This document shows positions 1-6,445 of a DNA stretch of 16,746 nucleotides, in pieces (the first letter of the stretch is position 1; each line of letters begins with the position of its first letter). Origin of the DNA: CAYLJO01 sp964383905 (GTDB lineage Bacteria; Acidobacteriota; Blastocatellia; Pyrinomonadales; Pyrinomonadaceae); assembly GCA_964383905.1 (NCBI GenBank), contig CAYLJO010000138.1:1-16746 (forward strand), in the 5' to 3' direction. The notes under the pieces were generated by a model, which saw nothing but the letters and a program-made list of their open reading frames with translations, did not search any database and was not told the DNA's origin. A program made the position numbers and the translations under genes.

Positions 1-136
1 TATGCTGATTCATTCCATGATCCAAGATGGAGCGAACGATATCACCTCTGAGGGCACCCTCGACTATACAAGGTTAATTGGATTCTCAGACGCGCTTAAG
101 CGGAAGCTTCCCGAACAGGATGCGGCCAATAAATAA
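1..136 (+). CDS. C-terminal end of an unidentified protein (partial)
   Basis: An open frame enters at the left edge and stops with TAA at 134-136. It gives about 44 residues, ending in a charged, helical-looking tail (SDALKRKLPEQDAANK). ATG codons at 2 and 17 are in frame, but the gene probably starts upstream of the window. The best support that it is real is the terminator hairpin that begins inside its last codons (119-157). No family is recognisable from so short a piece. It converges on the LCAT-like lipase gene, whose stop codon starts at 151. Confidence 0.4.
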   Translation, partial: MLIHSMIQDGANDITSEGTLDYTRLIGFSDALKRKLPEQDAANK

Positions 137-157
137 GGAGAGGCCGCATCTTATTTT
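119..157 (+). terminator. Rho-independent terminator overlapping the stop codon of the leftmost gene
   Basis: A perfect 9-bp stem, GATGCGGCC (119-127) with GGCCGCATC (142-150), encloses a 14-nt A-rich loop and is followed by TTATTTT (151-157). The left arm encodes the last residues of the upstream gene and the stop codon lies in the loop. The T-run contains the stop codon of the convergent lipase gene. The T-run follows on the plus strand only, so it should end plus-strand transcription. Confidence 0.75.
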
Positions 158-1647
158 AGCGATTCACTCACGAGCGCGGTGAGCGCGTTGTCCTGAAGTG
201 TTTTGTTGTTCTGCAGGTCGCCGTGAAGGTCGCAGCCGAATACAGCGTAGGCGATGGGCAATGCGGTATCGAAGAGCGAGTTGCCCCGGTGCTGGGCGGC
301 GAGGGTTTCGGCCAGCAGCGAGCGCCGGGTGACCCGCCCGTCGCCCGGCGCGTACATCGCGAGTGTCACCTCTTGTCTTGAAAAACGGCGGCCCGCCGGA
401 GTGCGGAACTCGCGGGGCGAGGTCAGCGTCATCCACCCCCCTTTTTTCTCGTCGCGAAGGATCACCGGCGCATCAAGGGTCTCTTCACAGTCGCCGCCGA
501 AAGCAAAGAGCAGGACGGGCGAGTTTTCTTCCGGCGCATCGAGGGCCTCATGGAAACGTTTAGCGCGGTGGAGGGCGGCAGCGAAATACCCGTCCAGGTC
601 GGCGAGTGAGCCGCCGTGAAATGGCGCATCGTCAGCGCGCGTTCGACCGCTCACGAAACGCCGCCGGTAATCGGGGTCGGCCACCGGCGACCAGCCGTAA
701 TGTCGCCAAGTGGCCGGATCATAAAGGTCTATCGCCACCGGCTGTAAATTCTCGTCAAGAAAACGGACCGCCATCACGTGCGGCAGCAATTGAAAGATAG
801 AAGGCGCGGTCAACACACCCTCACGCGACAGTTTGTTAAACAAAGGAATGCGACGGCGTAAGCCCGCAGTGATGGAATAACCATTCAGCAGCGTGGCAAA
901 AGCATCCGCCGCGCCTTCGTTCGGCGTCCCGAACATGATGATCTTATTGATGGCGGTCGCGCCCGCCCATGTCGGAACAGGCGCGATACCTTCCGACGGT
1001 AAGTCGGCATCTCCGTACCTTGCCGCGTAACGAGCGATGAGGCCGCCCATCGAGTGCGCGACGATGTTGAAGCGCAGCTCCGGTCGATGAAGCCTACGCT
1101 TCAAGATTTCGATGCGCTTGATCAACTCACGAGCGGTTTCGACGTTGTCGCGCCGCCAGTCGTAAGGGAAAACGTACAACGCATCGTGGTCGCCGTCCAC
1201 GCCCGGTTCGTCCCAGTCGTGTTCCACGTAACCGCCGTATGTGTGGAGCGCCTTCAACACTTCATGGTAAACGTAGACTTCGGGCGTGAGACGTGCGAAC
1301 TTGGCCGTTTCCACGATCTTTCTGGCGACCAGTTTGTCACGATTGGCGGCGAGATTCGGCGTGACCGGCAGCGTCAGGCCGTCAACTGATGAACGAAAAG
1401 CCGAGGGCCAGACCACCTCACCGGTCTCGTCATTAACCAGCTGCGATCCGAGAATTCCGGGGATGAAGATGACCGGACGTTTACCCGCGCGCGTCTTCGC
1501 TTCGGCAAAGATGCGTTCGAGGTTTGGCGAGTGGCGCGCGCCGCAACCCGGCAATAGAGTCGCAAGCGCGATGAGTAGGCAAAGGGCGAGGCTTAAACGT
1601 GAGGACGCGGGGGTAGGGGAACGAGGGGGCGCGGGGGCATCGATCAT
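151..1647 (-). CDS. LCAT-like lipase/acyltransferase lipoprotein
   Basis: Predicted alpha/beta-hydrolase of the lecithin:cholesterol acyltransferase family, 498 aa, probably acting on lipid esters or phospholipids at the cell envelope. Visible landmarks (numbered from the start at 1647) are an N-terminal hydrophobic segment ending in a lipobox-like LPGC (Cys35), the oxyanion-region motif PVIFIPGILGS near residue 58, the PYDWRRD motif near 161 that is typical of LCAT proteins, and the nucleophile elbow AHSMGG (Ser199). The start at 1647 is chosen because its ATG overlaps the larB stop as ATGA, implying translational coupling; an upstream in-frame start at 1707 would lie inside larB. The first 15 or so residues are rich in Pro, Ala and Arg and are encoded by a dispersed GC-rich hairpin repeat. 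The exact substrate cannot be told from sequence. Confidence 0.85.
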   Translation of the reverse strand: MIDAPAPPRSPTPASSRLSLALCLLIALATLLPGCGARHSPNLERIFAEAKTRAGKRPVIFIPGILGSQLVNDETGEVVWPSAFRSSVDGLTLPVTPNLAANRDKLVARKIVETAKFARLTPEVYVYHEVLKALHTYGGYVEHDWDEPGVDGDHDALYVFPYDWRRDNVETARELIKRIEILKRRLHRPELRFNIVAHSMGGLIARYAARYGDADLPSEGIAPVPTWAGATAINKIIMFGTPNEGAADAFATLLNGYSITAGLRRRIPLFNKLSREGVLTAPSIFQLLPHVMAVRFLDENLQPVAIDLYDPATWRHYGWSPVADPDYRRRFVSGRTRADDAPFHGGSLADLDGYFAAALHRAKRFHEALDAPEENSPVLLFAFGGDCEETLDAPVILRDEKKGGWMTLTSPREFRTPAGRRFSRQEVTLAMYAPGDGRVTRRSLLAETLAAQHRGNSLFDTALPIAYAVFGCDLHGDLQNNKTLQDNALTALVSESLK

Positions 1648-1685
1648 AGGGCCGCGTCTCCGCGCCCCCGCGTCTCCCCGTCCTC
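1601..1685. repeat. GC-rich hairpin repeat, copy 1, inside the larB/lipase overlap
   Basis: The outer arms GAGGACG (1601-1607) and CGTCCTC (1679-1685) pair perfectly. The inner arms GGGGGCGCGG (1625-1634) and CCGCGCCCCC (1660-1669) pair over 10 bp, with a loop of about 25 nt. The right half carries the CCGCGTCTCC words seen at the three other copies (near 4801, 11108 and 14458). The loop contains the ATGA start/stop overlap of the two genes, so this copy is translated: it supplies the C-terminal tail of LarB on one side and the N-terminus of the lipase on the other. Confidence 0.7.
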
Positions 1686-2450
1686 TTGCACGGATGGAGC
1701 CTCCCACCTCCGATTAATAAGGCCGGCGACAAAGCCTGCGCCGAAGCCGTTATCAATATTGACCACCGTCACATTGGAAGAGCATGAATTAAGCATGCCG
1801 AGCAGCGCCGCGACCCCCCCGAACGATGCGCCGTAGCCGACGCTGGTTGGAACGGCGAGGACCGGCACGCTCACCAGGCCACCGACGACGGAAGGCAAAG
1901 CGCCTTCCATCCCTGCCACGACAATGATGACACGCGCTCGTTTAAGCAAGGCGCGCTCGGCAAGGATGCGGTGAATCCCGGCCACTCCCGCATCCCAGAT
2001 TCTCTGGACGCGATTGCCCATCGCTTCGGCGGTCAACGCCGCTTCCTCGGCAATAGGAATATCGCTCGTGCCTGCGGTGACGACGGCAATCTCGCCAACG
2101 CCGCGCTCTGACCTGTCGCGCCGGATTCGTATCAACCGCGCCGACTCGTGCCACTCCGCGTCGGTGGCGATATTGCGCACTTCACCGAACGTTCCTTCAT
2201 CCGTGCGCGTGATAAGGACGTTGGGCGCGCGGCGGACGAGCCGTTCGACGATGCCGGTGACCTGCGCGCGTGTCTTGCCCCCGCCGAAGACCACTTCGGG
2301 AAACCCCTGCCGCGCGGCGCGGGCGTGATCTACGCGAGCGTAGCCGATGTCTTCATAATGAAGATCATGGATCAGCCGCGCCGCTTCGGCCGCCCCAACT
2401 TCCCCGCTCTTATGTGCGCGCAATAACTTTTCTATCTCTTGCAGATCCAT
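1644..2450 (-). CDS. larB: LarB, pyridinium-3,5-biscarboxylic acid mononucleotide synthase
   Basis: 268 aa. LarB carboxylates and hydrolyses nicotinic acid adenine dinucleotide in the first step of nickel-pincer nucleotide cofactor synthesis. The C-terminal AIR-carboxylase-like domain is well conserved: AGTSDIPIAEEA (126-137), VVAGMEGALPSVVGG (177-191), PTSVGYGASFGG (201-212), the cysteine region LNSCSSN with Cys223 (matching the cysteine that forms the NaAD adduct in characterised LarB), and NIDNGFGAG (231-239). The N-terminal half carries VVFGGGKT (53-60). The last 15-20 residues, rich in Gly, Arg, Asp and Glu, come from a hairpin repeat and extend past the conserved core. No larC, larE or larA is present in the window, so the other pathway genes would have to be elsewhere. 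The gene is first in a two-gene operon with the lipase. Confidence 0.93.
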   Translation of the reverse strand: MDLQEIEKLLRAHKSGEVGAAEAARLIHDLHYEDIGYARVDHARAARQGFPEVVFGGGKTRAQVTGIVERLVRRAPNVLITRTDEGTFGEVRNIATDAEWHESARLIRIRRDRSERGVGEIAVVTAGTSDIPIAEEAALTAEAMGNRVQRIWDAGVAGIHRILAERALLKRARVIIVVAGMEGALPSVVGGLVSVPVLAVPTSVGYGASFGGVAALLGMLNSCSSNVTVVNIDNGFGAGFVAGLINRRWEAPSVQEDGETRGRGDAAL

Positions 2451-2492
2451 TCAAACGGCTCACCGTACCCGGCATGTAAGATGTCAAATCGC

Positions 2493-2498
2493 ATTCTA
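2493..2498 (-). promoter_or_regulatory. Possible -10 box for larB
   Basis: On the minus strand TAGAAT matches TATAAT at 5 of 6 positions and lies 42 nt before the larB start codon, which would give a leader of about 36 nt. The -35 region at the right distance is weak, so this is tentative. Confidence 0.3.
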
Positions 2499-2563
2499 GC
2501 ACCGAATACGACTGCGCTCGAAATGGGCTCGCTTGCGCTTGGCCGGCGCGACACGTAAGATTC

Positions 2564-2619
2564 GCGGGTGACAAGAGAAAGGCTTTTCCGTCACCCGCCA
2601 CTCTGGGATTGGCAGAGTG
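2564..2619. repeat. Two tandem perfect hairpins in the larB-mqnP intergenic region
   Basis: The first is GCGGGTGAC (2564-2572) with GTCACCCGC (2590-2598), a 9-bp stem with a 17-nt loop. It is followed without a gap by CACTCTG (2599-2605) with CAGAGTG (2613-2619), a 7-bp stem with a 7-nt loop. Neither is followed by a T-run. They could be operators, a transcribed regulatory structure, or a small intergenic element. Confidence 0.55.
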
Positions 2620-2656
2620 CAACGAAGCAGCTGCTGGAATGGCAGTTTGCAAAAGT

Positions 2657-2685
2657 TTGAGACGAGAAATCACCAGTTTTATGCT
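2657..2685 (+). promoter_or_regulatory. Candidate sigma-70-type promoter for the menaquinone cluster
   Basis: TTGAGA (2657-2662, 5 of 6 to TTGACA) and TATGCT (2680-2685, 4 of 6 to TATAAT) are separated by exactly 17 nt and face the prenyltransferase gene. Transcription would start near 2692, leaving a leader of about 100 nt before the start at 2793. Confidence 0.45.
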
Positions 2686-2792
2686 GGTTTGGCTTGGCCC
2701 TGCGTTTGCTTTGCGCTTGGGATGTTTGAGGAGGTGTTCACAGCGATTCCCACGTGGCATGCATGCCGCCTCCGGCCTGTGAACTTAAAATC

Positions 2793-3683
2793 ATGGTCTT
2801 GACCGCAACAGCACGAAACATCCGCACGACGCTCGAAATGATTAAGATCGAGCATACGTTGTTCGCGCTGCCGTTCGCTTTCCTGGGGGCCGTGCTGGCA
2901 GCGCGCGGCGTGCCGACAATGGAGCAGATTTTCTGGATCACACTGGCGATGGTTGGCGCGCGTTCGACGGCGATGGCTTTCAACCGGATCGCGGATCGCA
3001 AGTTCGACGCGCGTAACCCACGCACGCGCACGCGGGCAATTCCGGCGGGCGCTCTCTCGGTTCGCTTCGTTTGGGTATTTACGCTTCTGTCGGCAACCCT
3101 CTTTTTCATCGCCGCGGGGATGCTCAATCGCCTGACGCTCCTGCTTGCCCCTATCGCGCTCGCAAGCATTCTGCTTTACTCCTACACGAAGCGCTGGACG
3201 GCGCTTTCGCACCTTGTTCTCGGCTGGTGCCTGTCAATTGCCCCGGCCGGGGCATGGATCGCCGTGCGCGGCGCGCTCGATAGCCCTGTCCCGCTGCTGC
3301 TCTCGCTGGTCGTGCTTTTGTGGACGGCCGGTTTCGATGTACTCTACGCGTGCCAGGATTACGAGTTTGATCGCCGGACAGGACTACACTCGATCCCCGC
3401 GAAGCTGGGCGTCGCGCGGGCCCTGTGGTACTCCCGATTGCTCCACGCGGACGCTTTCGCGACGCTCGTCACGCTATACTGGATAACGCACTTGGGCGCG
3501 CTTGCGCTCGTTGGAGTTATCGCCACCGGCGGGCTGCTCGTTTACCAGCACTCGCTTGTGCGGGCCGACGACCTGCGACGCTTGAACGCCGCGTTCTTTA
3601 CGACTAACGCTTTTGTGAGCGTAATACTGTTGGCAACTTTTGGCGGCGCGGCTATTCTCGCCTCGTCGCGTTTATTGAGCTAA
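2793..3683 (+). CDS. mqnP: UbiA-family prenyltransferase, probable MqnP of the futalosine menaquinone pathway
   Basis: 296 aa from the ATG at 2793, an integral membrane aromatic prenyltransferase. The two Mg-diphosphate motifs of the UbiA family are present: NRIADRKFD (Asn64, Asp68, Asp72) and QDYEFD (Asp189, Asp193). The N-terminus, EMIKIEHTLFALPFAFLGA, is typical of the family, and the rest alternates hydrophobic helices with short loops (about eight to nine membrane segments). The frame is open back to a GTG at 2754, but homologues normally begin just before the MIKxEHTLFALPF block, so the later ATG is preferred; neither start has a clear Shine-Dalgarno. Four bases separate its stop from mqnE, and mqnD follows. 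This context points to prenylation of 1,4-dihydroxy-6-naphthoate rather than 4-hydroxybenzoate. The family is sure; the substrate is inferred. Confidence 0.88.
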   Translation: MVLTATARNIRTTLEMIKIEHTLFALPFAFLGAVLAARGVPTMEQIFWITLAMVGARSTAMAFNRIADRKFDARNPRTRTRAIPAGALSVRFVWVFTLLSATLFFIAAGMLNRLTLLLAPIALASILLYSYTKRWTALSHLVLGWCLSIAPAGAWIAVRGALDSPVPLLLSLVVLLWTAGFDVLYACQDYEFDRRTGLHSIPAKLGVARALWYSRLLHADAFATLVTLYWITHLGALALVGVIATGGLLVYQHSLVRADDLRRLNAAFFTTNAFVSVILLATFGGAAILASSRLLS

Positions 3684-3687
3684 ACCG

Positions 3688-4800
3688 ATGAAGTTTTCGT
3701 GTGACCCGAAACTTAATGATCTCGCCGCCAAGGTTGAAAGCGGAGAGCGGCTGACCTTTGACGACGGGGTGGCGCTTTACGCGACGGATGATCTTTCGGC
3801 CCTGGCGAAGCTGGCCGATACGGTTCGGCGGCGCGTGCATGGCCGCAAGACCTATTTCAATGTCAACCGCCATTTCAATCCGACGAACATCTGTTACGTC
3901 GATTGTAAGTTCTGCAACTTCTACCGCACGCCGCGCGAGGCGGACGCTTACACGCACAACATTCAGGATTCACTGCGTATCGCGGGTAAAGCCGTCGAAG
4001 AAGGCGCCACCGAGCTGCACATCGTCGGCGGCTTGAATACAAAACTGCCGTTCAGTTATTTCACGGACCTGCTCTCCTCGCTTAAACGCGAATACCCGCA
4101 ACTGCATTTGAAAGCGTTTACGATGGTCGAGATCGATCACTTCGCCCGCTTCTACAAGATGAGCGATGAGGAAGTCATCGAGCAATTGAAGCAGGCCGGC
4201 ATGGATTCATGTCCGGGCGGCGGGGCGGAGATTTTTCGTGAGCCAACGCGCGGGATGCTATGCGCGCATAAATGCGATGCCGAGCGCTGGCTCGCCCTCT
4301 CCGGCAAGGTTCACGCCGCGGGTCTCAAGACCAACGCGACGATGCTTTACGGTCATATCGAGTCGGTCGAAGACCGCGTCGACCACCTCGTTCGGCTGCG
4401 CGAGCAGCAGGACAAATCCCATGGCTTCCAGTGTTTCATCCCCCTCGCCTTCTATCCGGGAGGGACCCAGCTCGCGCATCTGCCGGGGCCTTCGGGCGTT
4501 GATTCACTGAAGACCATCGCCGTCTCGCGCCTGATGCTCGACAACTTCGCGCATATCAAATCCTACTGGGTGATGCTCGGCAAGCGCCTCGCACAGGTCG
4601 CGCTTCATTACGGCGCGAACGATCTTGATGGCACGATCACCGAGGGCGGCGAGCTTTCCGAAAGCTACTCCGTCGAATCAAATAACGAAGTCAAGATGAC
4701 TAGGCAAGAGATCATCGCGCTCATCGAAGATGCCGGCTTCGACGCCATCGAGCGCGACACGCTCTATCATAGGGTAGGATCCGAAGCCACGACCGTATGA
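3688..4800 (+). CDS. mqnE: Aminofutalosine synthase MqnE (radical SAM)
   Basis: 370 aa. MqnE is a radical SAM enzyme that joins 3-[(1-carboxyvinyl)oxy]benzoate to the adenosyl radical to make aminodeoxyfutalosine, an early step of menaquinone synthesis by the futalosine route. The 4Fe-4S motif CYVDCKFC (Cys69, Cys73, Cys76) follows the NPTNI lead-in typical of the MqnC/MqnE family. HIVGGLN near 111 and FTMVEIDHFARF near 143 fit MqnE rather than MqnC. Length is normal for the family. It starts 4 nt after the prenyltransferase stop, so the two are co-transcribed. A hairpin repeat follows its stop codon and separates it from mqnD. Confidence 0.93.
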   Translation: MKFSCDPKLNDLAAKVESGERLTFDDGVALYATDDLSALAKLADTVRRRVHGRKTYFNVNRHFNPTNICYVDCKFCNFYRTPREADAYTHNIQDSLRIAGKAVEEGATELHIVGGLNTKLPFSYFTDLLSSLKREYPQLHLKAFTMVEIDHFARFYKMSDEEVIEQLKQAGMDSCPGGGAEIFREPTRGMLCAHKCDAERWLALSGKVHAAGLKTNATMLYGHIESVEDRVDHLVRLREQQDKSHGFQCFIPLAFYPGGTQLAHLPGPSGVDSLKTIAVSRLMLDNFAHIKSYWVMLGKRLAQVALHYGANDLDGTITEGGELSESYSVESNNEVKMTRQEIIALIEDAGFDAIERDTLYHRVGSEATTV

Positions 4801-4893
4801 AAAAGCGCGACGACACGGAGACGCGGTGACGCGGCGAAATGCTGTTTTATCTCCGCGTCGCCTCGGTCTCCCCTTCCCCGCGTCTCTTCTTTA
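4801..4893. repeat. GC-rich hairpin repeat, copy 2, between mqnE and mqnD
   Basis: The left half (4808-4837) is rich in CGGAGACGCGG words. The right half (4850-4892) reads TCTCCGCGTC, then CTCGGTCTCC, then CGCGTCTCTTCTT. The halves are imperfect inverted repeats around an AT-richer centre (about 4838-4849). The right half is nearly identical to that of the copy at 14458-14552. It fills the whole gap between the mqnE stop and the mqnD start, leaving no recognisable ribosome binding site for mqnD. Confidence 0.75.
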
Positions 4894-4896
4894 ATT

Positions 4897-5745
4897 ATGT
4901 CTACCGCGACCGAAGCACGCACCATTTCTGTGGCGCATTCGCCGGATTCCGACGATGCGTTTATGTTTTATGCGCTCGCGACGAACAAGCTCGACACGGG
5001 TCACCTCAGGTTCACGCATGTCCTCAAGGATATACAGACCTTGAACGAAGAGGCGACCCGCGGGCGTTATGATGTGACGGCGATAAGTTTTCATGCTTAC
5101 GCCTATATCGCGGATAAGTATGCGCTGCTGCCGCACGGCGCCTCCATCGGCGATAAGTACGGTCCGATTGTCGTTTCACGCGAGCCGATTCCGGCCACAG
5201 ACCTATCAAACCTCAAGGTCGCCATTCCCGGAACGCTGACGAGCGCGTTTCTCACCCTGCGCATCTTCAATTCAGAGTTTGACTATCAAGTTATTCCTTT
5301 TGACCGGATCATCGAGGCCGTCCAGGAGGGGCGTTGCGACGCCGGCCTGCTGATCCACGAAGGCCAGCTCTTTTATCAATCACTGGGGCTATATAAGGTG
5401 ATAGATCTTGGCGAGTGGTGGCACGAACGGACGGGCCTGCCGCTTCCGATGGGCGGCAATGCTATCCGGCGCGACCTGGGCGTGGAGATGATGAAAAAAG
5501 TCTCGCGTTACCTGGGCGAGAGCATACGCTATTCGCTGGCCCATCGTGGGGACGCGCTTCAGTACGCGATGCGGTTTGCGCGTGACATGGAGCCTGCTCT
5601 GGCGGACCGTTTCGTCCGCATGTGGGTCAACGAACTGACGCTCGACTATACGGAGCGGGGGCGTCAGGCCGTGCGGCTTTTGCTCCGTGAGGGCTTTGAG
5701 CGCGGGATAATTCCACACCGCGTCGAAGTTGAGTTTGTTGAATAG
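4897..5745 (+). CDS. mqnD: 1,4-dihydroxy-6-naphthoate synthase MqnD
   Basis: 282 aa, normal for the family. MqnD converts cyclic dehypoxanthinyl futalosine to 1,4-dihydroxy-6-naphthoate and has a periplasmic-binding-protein-like two-lobe fold. The N-terminal SPDSDDAFMFYAL block (15-27), TAISFHAYAYIADKY (61-75) and LLIHEGQLFY (151-160), which contains the conserved His154 expected to act as catalytic base, mark the family. PLPMGGNAI (around 192-200) is also typical. Context with mqnE and the prenyltransferase supports the role; mqnA, mqnB and mqnC are not in the window. There is no Shine-Dalgarno before the ATG because a hairpin repeat ends only 4 nt upstream. Confidence 0.92.
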   Translation: MSTATEARTISVAHSPDSDDAFMFYALATNKLDTGHLRFTHVLKDIQTLNEEATRGRYDVTAISFHAYAYIADKYALLPHGASIGDKYGPIVVSREPIPATDLSNLKVAIPGTLTSAFLTLRIFNSEFDYQVIPFDRIIEAVQEGRCDAGLLIHEGQLFYQSLGLYKVIDLGEWWHERTGLPLPMGGNAIRRDLGVEMMKKVSRYLGESIRYSLAHRGDALQYAMRFARDMEPALADRFVRMWVNELTLDYTERGRQAVRLLLREGFERGIIPHRVEVEFVE

Positions 5746-5770
5746 AAATTAAAAGCGGCCCATGAAGCCT

Positions 5771-5820
5771 AAGATCGGCGAGGCCTACCGGAGATAGGGT
5801 GCAGGCCCCGCCGATCTTTT
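5771..5820 (+). terminator. Strong terminator after mqnD
   Basis: AAGATCGGCG (5771-5780) pairs with CGCCGATCTT (5809-5818). After one mismatch, GGCCT (5782-5786) pairs with AGGCC (5803-5807). The 16-nt loop is 5787-5802 and the stem runs into TTTT (5817-5820). It lies between convergent genes and may also reduce minus-strand read-through from the dead AAA+ gene, though without a T-run on that side. Confidence 0.88.
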
Positions 5821-5836
5821 CGCATCGCACGAACTG

Positions 5837-6445
5837 TTAGCTCGCCGCTGCTAGGCTGCTGGGGTGTATGGTGGAAAAAGCTTCCGCCCGCAGAGAGCTA
5901 ATCACATTCTCCGCGCGGATAGCTATGTGACCGAGCACAGCCGCCATGACTTCGATGACCGAATAATTACGCGCGAGCACGACGAGCGGCTGGGGTGACC
6001 CGACAATAATGCGACATTTGATCGGACGTGGATAAGGGTCGCCGATCGGCGTGTACCGTCCCCACTCAATGATCCGGCAGAGAACGCGCTGGGCGGCCGG
6101 GCTCAGCTTTTCAATATTGGTGAGGAAGAGCGTCCCGGCGCCGGCCGCGGCAATCAGTCCTCTCCCGCCGATGGTTGAGGGCGCGACGCCGCACGTCACT
6201 CCGCCCAGAAGGAGTGACGTGCGGTCGCCGCGCGTGTCATCGGCTAACTGGCTCCCGTCGAACTCCTCCCACGAGTTCGACCCGCCCGCTATCCCGTGTA
6301 TCAACGCAGCTGCATGACGTTGCGCCTGCGCTCGCGCGCTGTAGAGGTTCACGGGAAGTCTGGACGTCGCCAGTCGCCGATATGAGGAACTGATCCGTTT
6401 CTGATCGGTTCTCCAATCTGCAATCGCTGGTATGCTTTCTCTCAT
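5837..6445 (-). CDS. Catalytically dead AAA+ domain protein related to sigma-54 activators
   Basis: 202 aa, a single domain that I align by eye with the AAA+ module of the neighbouring activator. PVNLYSARAQAQR (31-43) takes the place of PVLVLGESGTGKE, so the Walker A Gly and Lys are lost (Lys becomes Gln42). AGTLFLTNIEKLSP (103-116) matches GGTLFLDEIGDLAP, but the Walker B Asp-Glu is Thr109-Asn110. The block GRYTPIGDPYPRPIKCRIIVGS (129-150) matches the next stretch of the fold. No GAFTGA loop, arginine finger or DNA-binding domain is visible. It cannot be an ordinary ATPase; it could bind or inhibit the activator, act as an adaptor, or be decaying. Its ATG overlaps the peptide gene's stop (TAATG), so the two are coupled under the same promoter. 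A 14-bp perfect palindrome lies inside it (6189-6224). Confidence 0.75.
   Translation of the reverse strand: MRESIPAIADWRTDQKRISSSYRRLATSRLPVNLYSARAQAQRHAAALIHGIAGGSNSWEEFDGSQLADDTRGDRTSLLLGGVTCGVAPSTIGGRGLIAAAGAGTLFLTNIEKLSPAAQRVLCRIIEWGRYTPIGDPYPRPIKCRIIVGSPQPLVVLARNYSVIEVMAAVLGHIAIRAENVISSLRAEAFSTIHPSSLAAAS
6189..6224. repeat. Perfect 14-bp inverted repeat inside the dead AAA+ gene
   Basis: CCGCACGTCACTCC (6189-6202) and GGAGTGACGTGCGG (6211-6224) are exact reverse complements around the 8-nt spacer GCCCAGAA. It falls in the coding region where an active sigma-54 activator would carry its GAFTGA loop and encodes roughly RTSLLLGGVTCG on the minus strand. No T-run follows, so it is not an obvious terminator. 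Confidence 0.85.

Larger units (their letters stand above)
2451..2792. promoter_or_regulatory. Divergent intergenic region between larB and mqnP
   Basis: There is no convincing coding sequence here. It should hold the promoters for larB (leftward) and the menaquinone cluster (rightward). Two adjacent perfect hairpins lie at 2564-2598 and 2599-2619. A -35/-10 pair faces right at 2657-2685, and a -10-like TAGAAT faces left at 2498-2493. GAGGAGGTG at 2728-2736 resembles a ribosome binding site but is not suitably placed for any start codon of the prenyltransferase. Confidence 0.6.

Noticed and set aside
1054..1389. Long plus-strand open frames opposite the lipase, LarB and the sigma-54 activator
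   Set aside because: GC-rich third positions leave antisense frames open; none shows a family motif, signal peptide or ribosome binding site, and all lie over strongly supported genes.
1647..1707. A longer start for the lipase at 1707, adding 20 residues rich in Gly and Arg
   Set aside because: It lies inside larB and within hairpin repeat sequence; the ATGA overlap at 1647 is the natural coupled start and leaves a normal lipoprotein signal.
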